From NCBI RefSeq assembly GCF_018406605.1, contig NZ_AP024545.1, positions 1-64,000 of the forward strand: a stretch of DNA of 64,000 nucleotides. Reading direction: 5' to 3'. The notes below the pieces were generated by a model. It searched no databases. It had not been told where the DNA came from and was given only the letters and a program-made list of their open reading frames with translations. This document shows, one piece after another, positions 51,929-59,855 of this stretch; positions within the stretch are counted from its first letter, which is position 1, and each line of letters starts with the position of its first letter. A program made the translations under genes and the position numbers. This DNA is from Noviluteimonas caseinilytica (lineage in GTDB: Bacteria > Pseudomonadota > Gammaproteobacteria > Xanthomonadales > Xanthomonadaceae).

Positions 51929-54399
51929 GCGACCTTCCTCACGTCGGTGTCGAGCTGCACCGGCGGCATGCCGAGCTTGGCGAACTCCGCGTTGGTGGCG
52001 CGCGCGATGTGCGACAGGTCGATCTTCTTGTCCGCCGCGGCGGCGATGAACGCGGCGCGCAGCGTGATCTGGCGGATGTGGCCGCCGGTGAGGTCGATAC
52101 GGCGGCCGAGCAGGCGGAAGGCCGCGTCATCGAGCGCGCCACGCGCCTTCGCCGGCAGGCAGCTGCGCCAGATGCGGTCGCGCGCTTCGGCGTCGGGGCG
52201 CGGGAAATCGATGATGAAGCGCAGGCGGCGCAGGAAGGCGGCGTCGAGGTTCTGGCGCAGGTTGGTCGTGAGGATCGCCAGGCCTTCGTACGCTTCCATG
52301 CGTTGCAGCAGGTAGGCCACCTCGATGTTGGCGTAGCGGTCGTGCGCGTCCTTCACTTCGCTGCGCTTGCCGAGCAGCGCGTCGGCTTCGTCGATGAGCA
52401 GCGCGGAGCCGGAACGTTGCGCGTCCTCGAACACGCGGTCGATGTTCTTCTCGGTGTCGCCGATGTACTTGCTGACCACGCGCGACAGATCGATGCGCAG
52501 GATCTGGATGCCGAGCTTCCGCGCGACCGCGAGCGCGGCCATCGTCTTGCCGGTGCCGCTGGGCCCGTGGAAGAGCGCGGTGACGCCGCGGCCGTAGGGA
52601 AGTTGGTCGCCGAAGGACCAGTCGGTGAGCACGCGATCGGAGAGCAGCACGTTGTCGACGATTTCGTCGAGCTGGTCCTTGCGGTCCTTCGGCAGGATGA
52701 CGTCGTCGAGCGAGAACACCGGTTCGATGCGCTCGACCAGGCGCGAGATGCCGCCGGAGGCGACCTGCTTGCACGCGAGGAGGAAGTGGTCGAGGCGTTG
52801 TTCGGGCGTGCCGGTGGCGGTGCTGGACGCCAGGCGCATCGCTTCGTCGATGCCCGCGATGGAGAGCGCGAAGCGGCGCGTGGCATGCGCGGCCTGGGCT
52901 TCGGAGAGCGTGAGGCCTGCGGTGTGCGCGGCTTCGCGCAGGGCGTCGACGTGGGTGGCGGCCGAGAGCGGCGGCGCCGGCAGGCGATCGAATGGCATCG
53001 CGCCCAGCAGGCGTGCAAGACGCGAGGCGTCGGCATGGATCACGCCGGCATGCGCGCCGGTGCGGCCGATGGCGGCGAGCGCGCGACGCAAGGTGTCGTC
53101 CGAATCGGCATCGACGTGGGTGAGGTCGACGACGAGCGGGCGATCGGCAAGCAGCGCGGCGCGGCCGATGCGGATGCCGGTGTCTTCGAGGTCGTTCGCG
53201 TCGAGGGCGGCGATGCGCGTGCCTTCGAGGCGCAGCAATTCGGATTGCTGCGCTTGCGCGCCGAGTTCGAGCAGCGCTTGCCACCCTGCCCCGTCGTCGC
53301 CGGCGAGCAACAGCCATTGCGATTGCGCGGCGGTGGCGAGTTGGCGGACGACCGCCGCGGCGTGTGCGCGCAGCGTTTCGGAATCGATCAGCGCGGCGCC
53401 GGGCCACGGCGCCAAACGGAACAGGCGGCGGATGCGCGCGTCGCGCAGGAGCGCGTCGTCGTCGCCGAGGATCCAGGCAACGAGGGACGGATCGAGGCGC
53501 AGCGGTTCGTCGGCGGGCGGGAGCAACGCGCCCGGCATGTCGAACACACGCCAGCGCGCGAGGTTGCCGGTGGCTTCGAGCTGGAAGCGCACGTCGACCG
53601 GATCGCCGAGCAGGCCTGCGCAGAGGCCGAGCGTGCCGACGCGGCGGCCGAGATCATCGAGCAGGACGCCGATGCAGCGCTGGTAGCGCGGATCGAGTTC
53701 GGGCGCGAGTGCGAGCAGGAGGACGCGGAGCTCGAGGTCGGTGAGTTCCATCGCGGAGACCACGGCGGCGAGCGGTTCGTCGCGTGCGTGCGCAGCGGCG
53801 AGCGCCTTGTCGAGCGCGGTGTTGGCTTCGGTCAGCGCATCGTCGGGCGGCGAGGTGGCGTCGTCGAGTTGTTCGACGACGCGCGCGGGCGCGACGGTGA
53901 GGCCCGGCAGGTCGCCGTGCGCGGCGCCGACGTTCGAGGCGGCGTGGCGCAAGGTTGCGTGCAGCCACGCGATGCCTGCGCGCAGCAGCGGTCCGTCGGC
54001 AGGCATCGTCGCGTCTTCGCCGAGCGGTGCAACGTCGGCCGGCGCAACGCCATGCGGTTCCGCCAGCACGCGGATCTGGTCGAGCAGGTTCTGCAACCCG
54101 ATGTCGTTGAACGCCGTGCGCACCAGGTTGCCGAACGGCGTGCCGACGCGGATGACGACGAGGCCGACGCGCCCGGTGAGGCGGCGTTCGGCGAATTCGG
54201 TTTCGTGGTCGGGGCCCACCAGTACGAGCACGCGCGGCGGGTCGCGCGGGATGGCGGCCAGCAGCGCTTCGATATCCGCGATCGGCACCGCGCGGCCCGC
54301 GACCAGCGCCATGTCGACGCAGTTTTCCACCGCCGCGGCGATGCCTTCGGCTTCGATGTCCGGCGACGTTGCCGCCACCAGCACCTGGATGCGCGCCAC
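51925..54399 (-). CDS. eCIS AAA+ ATPase (Afp15-like)
   Basis: 824 residues from a GTG. The N-terminal 500 residues are helical and family-specific. The AAA+ core has a Walker A at about 608 (FHGPSGTGKTMAALAVA), a Walker B at about 665 (ALLIDEADALLG), a sensor 1 Asn (LAILTTNLRQNLD) and an arginine finger (FLRRLRFIIDFPRPD). Afp15-type ATPases are present in essentially all eCIS loci and probably act in assembly or cargo loading. This is the first gene of the operon. Confidence 0.93.
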   Translation of the reverse strand: MARIQVLVAATSPDIEAEGIAAAVENCVDMALVAGRAVPIADIEALLAAIPRDPPRVLVLVGPDHETEFAERRLTGRVGLVVIRVGTPFGNLVRTAFNDIGLQNLLDQIRVLAEPHGVAPADVAPLGEDATMPADGPLLRAGIAWLHATLRHAASNVGAAHGDLPGLTVAPARVVEQLDDATSPPDDALTEANTALDKALAAAHARDEPLAAVVSAMELTDLELRVLLLALAPELDPRYQRCIGVLLDDLGRRVGTLGLCAGLLGDPVDVRFQLEATGNLARWRVFDMPGALLPPADEPLRLDPSLVAWILGDDDALLRDARIRRLFRLAPWPGAALIDSETLRAHAAAVVRQLATAAQSQWLLLAGDDGAGWQALLELGAQAQQSELLRLEGTRIAALDANDLEDTGIRIGRAALLADRPLVVDLTHVDADSDDTLRRALAAIGRTGAHAGVIHADASRLARLLGAMPFDRLPAPPLSAATHVDALREAAHTAGLTLSEAQAAHATRRFALSIAGIDEAMRLASSTATGTPEQRLDHFLLACKQVASGGISRLVERIEPVFSLDDVILPKDRKDQLDEIVDNVLLSDRVLTDWSFGDQLPYGRGVTALFHGPSGTGKTMAALAVARKLGIQILRIDLSRVVSKYIGDTEKNIDRVFEDAQRSGSALLIDEADALLGKRSEVKDAHDRYANIEVAYLLQRMEAYEGLAILTTNLRQNLDAAFLRRLRFIIDFPRPDAEARDRIWRSCLPAKARGALDDAAFRLLGRRIDLTGGHIRQITLRAAFIAAAADKKIDLSHIARATNAEFAKLGMPPVQLDTDVRKVA

Positions 54400-54605
54400 G
54401 GATTGGCCCCTGCTGCGATCGAGTGCGACGTTCTCGCACTCGCGCCGGAGCGCGGCAATGCATCGTGTGGGATCGATGTGGACCGGTGCCGTTCGGCCGG
54501 TCGCGATGGATGCGCGGATCGGCGCGCGGGGCGACCGAAGGATCGGTGCGGCGATGGGCCTTCAATGGATCCGCGCATGGATCCAAGGATCGGGGTGGCG
54601 CCCGG

Positions 54606-54848
54606 TCAGCGGCCGCCGTAGGCCAGCGTGTCCATCATCTCCGCGAAGCGCGACCAGTCGATGCGCTTGCGGATGTGGCGGTTGGCGCCGCGCCAGTAGA
54701 TCGAGCCGCGGCCGACTTCGAGCTCGCCGAGTTTCGACGCTCCGGCGAACACCTCCAGCCGCAGCGCGGACTTGGCCTTGACGAGTTCGACGTTGGTGAG
54801 CTCGGCGCGGACGACGTGTTTGCGGGCTACGCGCTTCGTGGTGGCCAT
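54606..54848 (-). CDS. Small basic hypothetical protein
   Basis: 80 residues from the ATG at 54848 (MATTKRVARKHVVRAELTNVELVKAKSALRLEVFA). It has a C-terminal core IYWRGANRHIRKRIDWSRFAEMMD. Similar small proteins are common in proteobacteria but unnamed. It is on the same strand as the eCIS operon and 207 bases upstream of the ATPase start. It may be the first gene of the transcript or unrelated. Confidence 0.65.
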   Translation of the reverse strand: MATTKRVARKHVVRAELTNVELVKAKSALRLEVFAGASKLGELEVGRGSIYWRGANRHIRKRIDWSRFAEMMDTLAYGGR

Positions 54849-54913
54849 GTCGCCTCCCGGGGGATCAGCACGGCGGCAATGCTGGTGCCGGGCGGCGTGG
54901 GGGAGGCGTGATG

Positions 54914-55132
54914 CTAGGGCGCGGGCGGCAGGTCGTCGCACAGGGCGCATGCCCTGCCCCGGCGCGCGTTGTAGAGACGCGAGGCCACGTAGACCGCGGC
55001 AGTGATCGAGGCCCAGAGCAAGGCCTCGCTGATCGCGAAGGCCATCGGGCGGGAACGCAGGAGATGCGCCGCCGCGATGACGACGAACGCGAAGGCGAAG
55101 ACGGTGGCGTACCAGCGGAGGATCGGGCGCAT
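54914..55132 (-). CDS. Small two-segment membrane protein
   Basis: 72 residues with two hydrophobic segments (FAFAFVVIAAAHLL and ISEALLWASITAAVYVAS), then a basic Cys-containing tail (RRGRACALCDDLP). Unknown function; no recognised domain. Confidence 0.6.
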   Translation of the reverse strand: MRPILRWYATVFAFAFVVIAAAHLLRSRPMAFAISEALLWASITAAVYVASRLYNARRGRACALCDDLPPAP

Positions 55133-55204
55133 GCGGGCGGTTCCTTGGGAATCGCCAACAAGGACGCCGCCGGGGCCGCGATGTGACCAGGGCGAACCGC
55201 TTAT

Positions 55205-55417
55205 TTAGTCGAGACCGACCTGCCCCGCGCGGAGGACGGCGGGTTCGCCCAGCGTGGGTGCGCCATCGCATTGCGGGCGCATCTCCTGGGTGGCAACGCC
55301 CGACACGCAGGCCATGGCCTGGCGGTCCGCCGCTTCCCATTCATGCAACGACCAACTGAAGCCGGCCACGCTGCCGAATACCGCGAGCCACAGGGCTCCT
55401 TCCCTCAACGCCTTCAT
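55205..55417 (-). CDS. Small exported hypothetical protein
   Basis: 70 residues. The N-terminal hydrophobic stretch (LWLAVFGSVAGFSWSLHEW) could be a signal anchor; the rest carries two cysteines in MACVSGVATQEMRPQCDG. No family is recognised. Confidence 0.55.
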   Translation of the reverse strand: MKALREGALWLAVFGSVAGFSWSLHEWEAADRQAMACVSGVATQEMRPQCDGAPTLGEPAVLRAGQVGLD

Positions 55418-55627
55418 GTTCGATCGTCCTGCAAACGTGCGCGCATGCTAACGGGTTGATGCACCTCGGGCGGCGGGGGTGGGGTGAGAAAAATTCTCGA
55501 ATGGGCCGAAGCATTGCGTTTTCGCGCAAAGCGTAGCGTTTATGGAGCCCATCGGGATCTCCGCCACTGCAGCGAATCGCTGCGTCGCGGCTCATGCTTC
55601 GGCTATGGTTCGGCCAGGGGGATCCAC

Positions 55628-56425
55628 ATGGCTCGAAGAAAAGAAAGCGGTCTGGACATCGTTGCTTCGATGCCTTGGCCCATCGGCATGGCACTGGGCG
55701 TCTTTGCGTTCCTCGGGATTCGCTACGGCATCGGGGCGTATTTCGCTCACTCGGGAAGTCCCATCGCGCAGGGCCTGGGCCAACAACTTTCGGACGGCGC
55801 GCTGTCGCCACTTGCCTGGATTGCCATGCTGCTGTGCTGGGTCGCCGCGGGTGTTTCGTTCCTTCGAAGCAAGAAGCGAAAGCGACTCCTCGAAACGCAA
55901 AGCGGATTGGAGAGTGTCGCGAACCTGGGCTGGCGCGAGTTCGAGATGCTCGTGGGCGAGGCCTACCGCCGCCAGGGGTACACCGTCGAAGAAACTGGAT
56001 TGGGCGGCGCCGATGGCGGCATCGATCTGGTCCTGCGCCGCGATGGCAACAAGACGCTGGTCCAGTGTAAGCAGTGGCGCACGCGACAAATCAGCGCACC
56101 CAAGGTGCGCGAGATGTGGGGACTGTTGCATCACCACGGCGCCGATAGCATCAAGATCGTTGGTGTGGGCGAGTTCACGCGAGATGCGGCGAAGTTTGCG
56201 GAGGGCAAACGGATCGAGCTGGTGAATGGCGACCGGTTGGTCGAGATGGTGCGGTCCGTGCAAAGCGCAGGCACGCAAGCCACCGCACCGACTGGCCTCC
56301 ACGTAGCCTCGAAGCAGCCGGAGTGCCCGAAGTGCGGCGCGTCCATGGTGCAGCGGGCGAATCGCAAGACAGGCGAATCCTTCCTTGGGTGCAGCAAATA
56401 CCCCGTCTGCAAAGGCACGCGCTAG
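55628..56425 (+). CDS. Membrane-anchored Mrr-type endonuclease with zinc finger
   Basis: 265 residues. Two N-terminal membrane segments (about 15-40 and 60-79) precede an Mrr_cat domain (GWREFEMLVGEAYRRQGYTVEETG). Its PD-(D/E)XK core is Asp133 in GADGGIDLVL and Gln146-Cys-Lys148 in LVQCKQW. A C-terminal topoisomerase-type zinc finger (CPKCGASMVQ, CSKYPVC) would bind DNA. GGGGGAT stands ahead of the ATG. Mrr-like enzymes restrict modified DNA; the membrane anchor is a variant seen in some defence-linked forms. Confidence 0.9.
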   Translation: MARRKESGLDIVASMPWPIGMALGVFAFLGIRYGIGAYFAHSGSPIAQGLGQQLSDGALSPLAWIAMLLCWVAAGVSFLRSKKRKRLLETQSGLESVANLGWREFEMLVGEAYRRQGYTVEETGLGGADGGIDLVLRRDGNKTLVQCKQWRTRQISAPKVREMWGLLHHHGADSIKIVGVGEFTRDAAKFAEGKRIELVNGDRLVEMVRSVQSAGTQATAPTGLHVASKQPECPKCGASMVQRANRKTGESFLGCSKYPVCKGTR

Positions 56426-56428
56426 CAA

Positions 56429-56941
56429 CTACTCGGATTCCCCCGCGACTAGGTCCATCGCCGCGATCGTCGCCACGAGCAGCGAGCCGCAATAGTCCTT
56501 CAAAGGGAGGCAATGCAGGTATTGCGCATCGAGCCATTCGATTGCAATGCGACACCCCTCCTCGCTCATCGCGACGCCAGGCTGCTCGAAAAACTGATGC
56601 GCCAACGCGTTGCGATGGTCCACGACAGACTTGACGTACAGCGCGAAATTATCGATGTCCGTCGAGGCGATCGATTCCACCAGTCGCTGGGCGGTGGGCC
56701 CCAGCGACTGTCGTTTCATGTCCGCGCGAAACTGCGCCAATGCTGTCGATCCCAGCGCGGCACCTTGCGGGTGGATATACGGAATCACGCGCTTCAGGCT
56801 GCCTTCGACCTGGTTGAACAGCAACAGGTTTCGACCCATTCGGCCCAGCATCGCCTCATGCGTCTCCGGGCTCGGAGGCACCAACTCGTCGCCGAGGTTT
56901 CCGAGGATCTGCGCTATTTCAAAACGATCGTAGGCAGGCAT
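56429..56941 (-). CDS. Hypothetical helical protein with HEPN-like R-x4-H motif
   Basis: 170 residues, mostly helical. The segment VKSVVDHRNALAHQFF contains R-x4-H, the ribonuclease-like signature of HEPN domains, in a context (RNALAH) typical of them. The rest of the sequence does not clearly match a family. It converges with the Mrr gene, 3 bases away. A function in RNA or stress defence is only suggested. Confidence 0.6.
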   Translation of the reverse strand: MPAYDRFEIAQILGNLGDELVPPSPETHEAMLGRMGRNLLLFNQVEGSLKRVIPYIHPQGAALGSTALAQFRADMKRQSLGPTAQRLVESIASTDIDNFALYVKSVVDHRNALAHQFFEQPGVAMSEEGCRIAIEWLDAQYLHCLPLKDYCGSLLVATIAAMDLVAGESE

Positions 56942-56988
56942 GTCTTTCCAGGCCCTTGCAGACCTCGCGCACGTGCGCGCAGCAACTA

Positions 56989-57446
56989 TCAGGCCTGTTC
57001 GAAGACGACGGTGGGACGCTTGCGAACCACGACCGTGCCGGCAATGTGGTCGTGCCAGCCTTGCTTCTTCGGATCAAATCCCACCCACAGGTATCCGACG
57101 CACAGGCCAATCAAGCTCACGAAATAGCCCAGGTAGCGTGCAATCGCCCTGCCGGTCGAAATCGTCGCACCTGTTTGCGCATCGACGACCTTGGCGCCCA
57201 CCACCATCTTGCCGGGGGTCTGCCCGTGCGAACCACCCAGAACCAGATCACCAGGACCGCGGGAAGCAGCCAACTGATCACGAAGTCCGCCGGCCCTTCG
57301 ATAAAGGGACCATCCCCAACGAAATACTCCTGGCCATAGATGACATAGAGCGCCGGAAACGTCACCAGCATGATCAGCAGCGTGTCGATGATCGACGCAG
57401 CGACACGGCGCCAGAATCCCGCGTATTCGAGATCGAGGTTCTGCAT
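56989..57446 (-). pseudogene. RDD-family membrane protein, broken by a frameshift
   Basis: The N-terminal part (from ATG 57446) is a typical RDD start, LDLEYAGFWRRVAASIIDTLLIMLVTFPAL, running to LLPAVLVIWFWVVRTG. At about 57228 the frame breaks: the same reading gives RPPARWWW, while the next frame gives GQTPGKMVVGAKVVDAQTGATIS and continues through AIARYLGYFVSLIGLCVGYLW to the normal end. A single missing base restores a full-length RDD protein of about 152 residues. It is a pseudogene, or a sequencing error. Confidence 0.8.
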
Positions 57447-57538
57447 TTGAAGTCTTCCCCTGATTGGTTCATGAGATCGCCTCTCAACCCCTTGAGCGGC
57501 GACCGGTGAAAAGGATAACAAGCCTGATCCGCCATCGC

Positions 57539-58252
57539 TCAGGAATTTCGACGCCCCCTCGCGCCTCGCTTGCAACGCTTCACGGCCATGAGCACGCCAG
57601 GAAACACACGATCGTGCTCGCTGACGAAATCATGGCAGCGCCCGCTGAAGTGCACCGCGTGTGCGTCTAGCGCACCGGTATCGAGACGCCCTAACCACCC
57701 AGCGAACGCCTCCTTGGCCATGCCCGCATCGACAATGCGCTTTCCGCGCTTACCTTCTTGCGAGACTGCGGCCAAAGGTATGTGCGGCGCAACAAACACC
57801 ACAGCCAATCGATGGTCGGCCTGATCGGAAGTCAGGTTACCGGCGTCACGCTTGGCGGCCTGCATTGCGGGAGCAAGGTAGTTCTTCCTCGCGCGGCTTC
57901 CGATCGGCTGCCACGCCTGCTTTGCCTCGATCGCAAAGCTCGTGGTTGCGTGCGCCACGTAGAGATCGCAACGACCCCGGACATTCTCGCGCCGATCGAC
58001 ATCGCCGTCCGGCAGGACGCCACGCTTGGTAGTGCTGAATTCTTCGAGCGCATTCCATCTCGGCAGGCGCCAAGCCGCGCCGGCAAGCGTGCTCAGGCTT
58101 GCTCGCTCGTTGTACCACCAGGGATTGTCTTCGAACTGGTCGGCAGCACAGAAGTCGTGGACGACCTTGAGCCAACCATGCAGCAATGGCTGCAGTCCGT
58201 TGAGAACGCGTTTGGTCTGTACGATCTCGATGTTCGCGACGCGACTTGCCAT
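57539..58252 (-). CDS. Putative PD-(D/E)XK-fold nuclease-like protein
   Basis: 237 residues from the ATG at 58252. The motif RGRCDLYVAHATTSFAIEAKQAWQPIG has the D...E-x-K spacing of PD-(D/E)XK nucleases, within a beta-hairpin. The rest is unrecognised (KRVLNGLQPLLHGWLKVVHDF; RLAVVFVAPHIPL). An in-frame start at 58300 adds 16 residues. The neighbouring DNA (58.2-58.4 kb) is lower in GC than the average of the window, in line with acquired DNA. Function is inferred, possibly defence. Confidence 0.6.
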   Translation of the reverse strand: MASRVANIEIVQTKRVLNGLQPLLHGWLKVVHDFCAADQFEDNPWWYNERASLSTLAGAAWRLPRWNALEEFSTTKRGVLPDGDVDRRENVRGRCDLYVAHATTSFAIEAKQAWQPIGSRARKNYLAPAMQAAKRDAGNLTSDQADHRLAVVFVAPHIPLAAVSQEGKRGKRIVDAGMAKEAFAGWLGRLDTGALDAHAVHFSGRCHDFVSEHDRVFPGVLMAVKRCKRGARGRRNS

Positions 58253-58445
58253 CTGTACTCCACCCCCAGGTATTCGTCCGGGAAGAAGAACAAGGCACAA
58301 TCAATAAGTCAAAGACTGTTTTACAAGAACCAGCGTGTTGCAACGCGTCAGAGAATAATTCTCGGATGACTGCTGGCTGTTACACAACAGCCCATCAATC
58401 AGCGCGTCGAAACAGTCTGGCGCGCGCGATGCGCCACGGCGACGA

Positions 58446-58799
58446 CTAGGCAATCTCCAACGCCGCAATCCGCTCCCCCCGCAGCCGGAACTTGAACACG
58501 AACAACATCGACGACCCGCCCGGGAATGGCCCGGTCACGCGCACCCGAACGTTGTATTCGTCGGCCACCTTGCCCTTCAGCACCTTGAGGATCTCGAACT
58601 TCCGCCCGGGGTAGTGCTGCGCAAGTTCGTCCTGCCACGCGAGCATCGAGTCGCGGCCCTTGTACAAGGTGCCGCGATCCATGATCACCGCGTCTTCGGT
58701 GAAACAGCAGTCGAGCAACGCTGCATCGCGCCGCGGCGCGCCCAGGTACTGCACGATCACGGCGGGCAACGCATTCGGCACTGGCGCGATCCGGCTCAC
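58446..58799 (-). CDS. SnoaL-like protein, copy 1
   Basis: 117 residues from a GTG at 58799 that overlaps the preceding stop (GTGA). The NTF2-like fold shows in RDAALLDCCFTEDAVIMDRGTLYKGRDSMLAWQDELA and NVRVRVTGPFPGG. Substrate unknown. A tandem paralogue lies immediately upstream at 58796-59143 and shares CFTEDA, DRG-LYKG-DSM and VRVTGPF, so the two arose by duplication. Confidence 0.85.
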   Translation of the reverse strand: MSRIAPVPNALPAVIVQYLGAPRRDAALLDCCFTEDAVIMDRGTLYKGRDSMLAWQDELAQHYPGRKFEILKVLKGKVADEYNVRVRVTGPFPGGSSMLFVFKFRLRGERIAALEIA

Positions 58800-59143
58800 G
58801 CGATCTCCAGCACGGCGATGCGATCGCCGCGCAGCTTGAACCGGAACAACCAGCGCACCAGCCTGCCCTCGGTGAACGGCCCGGTCACCCGCACGCGCAC
58901 GTGGTACTCGTCGTCCGCGTGCTGCGTGGCCTTCAACACTTCGAAGCGGCGCTCGGGAAAGTGGCGGGCCAGTTCGGCCTGCCAGGCGACCATCGAGTCC
59001 AGGCCCTTGTACAGCTTGCCGCGATCGAGCACGTACGCGTCTTCGGTGAAGCAATACGACATGAAGGTGGCATCGCGCGTGCGCGCGGCGAGGTACATCA
59101 GCAGCACGGGAGGCAGCGAGGCGGGCGGTGCGCGGAATTCCAT
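58796..59143 (-). CDS. SnoaL-like protein, copy 2
   Basis: 115 residues of the NTF2-like superfamily (MSYCFTEDAYVLDRGKLYKGLDSMVAWQAELARHFPERRFEVL). It is the paralogue of the gene just downstream, with which it is translationally coupled (GTGA). Start ATG 59143 (MEFRAPPASLPPVLLMYL). Function unknown; the family includes ketosteroid-isomerase-like enzymes, but catalytic residues are not assignable. Confidence 0.85.
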   Translation of the reverse strand: MEFRAPPASLPPVLLMYLAARTRDATFMSYCFTEDAYVLDRGKLYKGLDSMVAWQAELARHFPERRFEVLKATQHADDEYHVRVRVTGPFTEGRLVRWLFRFKLRGDRIAVLEIA

Positions 59144-59208
59144 CCGCGCATTATGAATGCAGGCCACAGACGACCGCGTGTAGCAGCGATGACGAATCGT
59201 GGGGGCGA

Positions 59209-59418
59209 TCAACCCGCCTGCACCCCGTGCGCTTCGATGAACCCGGTGGCCATGCCGATGATGACCAGCACGATCAACCCCACCGACAGCGCGATGCGCT
59301 TGGTCAGCGCGTTGACGGTGCGCTTGCTGGTGCTGTCGTCGACCAGCATGAAATACAGCCCACTGCCGAGGTTGTAGAGGATGAGTCCGAGGAAGGCGAC
59401 GATCACGAGGGTTTTCAT
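59209..59418 (-). CDS. DUF2909-type twin-membrane-segment protein
   Basis: 69 residues with two membrane segments (LVIVAFLGLILYNLGSGLYFMLV and IALSVGLIVLVIIGMATGFI). The loop DDSTSKRTVNALTKR is characteristic of the DUF2909 family, which often lies near haem-copper oxidase assembly genes, though no such genes are present here. Its ATG overlaps the stop of the upstream gene (ATGA). Confidence 0.8.
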   Translation of the reverse strand: MKTLVIVAFLGLILYNLGSGLYFMLVDDSTSKRTVNALTKRIALSVGLIVLVIIGMATGFIEAHGVQAG

Positions 59419-59765
59419 GCGGGCTTGCTCGATGCGGGAAAGGATTTGCCGCGCGCGCGCGGGCCGGTGATCCAGGCGTGGCGCGCCCACAGGGCCAGCG
59501 TCATCACGCCGAGGAACAGGCCGTACGACACGGACGTTGCGAGCACCTGCTTCCACATGCCGCCGAACTGGCGGTCGGCGTTGAACATGCTCCAGTACAT
59601 GCCGAGCGCGGCGGCGGCCGTGGCCAGCGCAAGCGCGGCCATGTCGAAGCTGCGCCGTGCGGGCGTGCGCGGGGCGCGCGGGTAGATCCAGTACAGCGCG
59701 CCGAGGATCAGGAACCACGGCAGGAACAGGATGAGGGCGAGGTTGAGTTCGACTTCGGGATTCAT
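59415..59765 (-). CDS. Hypothetical membrane protein
   Basis: 116 residues with about three membrane segments (LALILFLPWFLILGALYWIY; FDMAALALATAAAALGMYW; LFLGVMTLALWA). No family recognised. It is translationally coupled to the DUF2909 gene and divergent from the MocR gene; the 90-base gap (59766-59855) must hold both promoters. Confidence 0.7.
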   Translation of the reverse strand: MNPEVELNLALILFLPWFLILGALYWIYPRAPRTPARRSFDMAALALATAAAALGMYWSMFNADRQFGGMWKQVLATSVSYGLFLGVMTLALWARHAWITGPRARGKSFPASSKPA

Positions 59766-59855
59766 GGGGCGGCCCGGGGCGGGATGTGCGCACGGTAAGG
59801 CGCGGCCGGCGCGCGCGGCAGGGGCAGTTGCGGCGAGAATCACCGGATCAGTCGG

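Noticed and set aside
25271..54399. Interpretation as prophage or type VI secretion
   Set aside because: No terminase, portal, capsid, holin, integrase, TssJLM or ClpV; the ATPase, DUF4255 and DUF4157 genes are eCIS marks.
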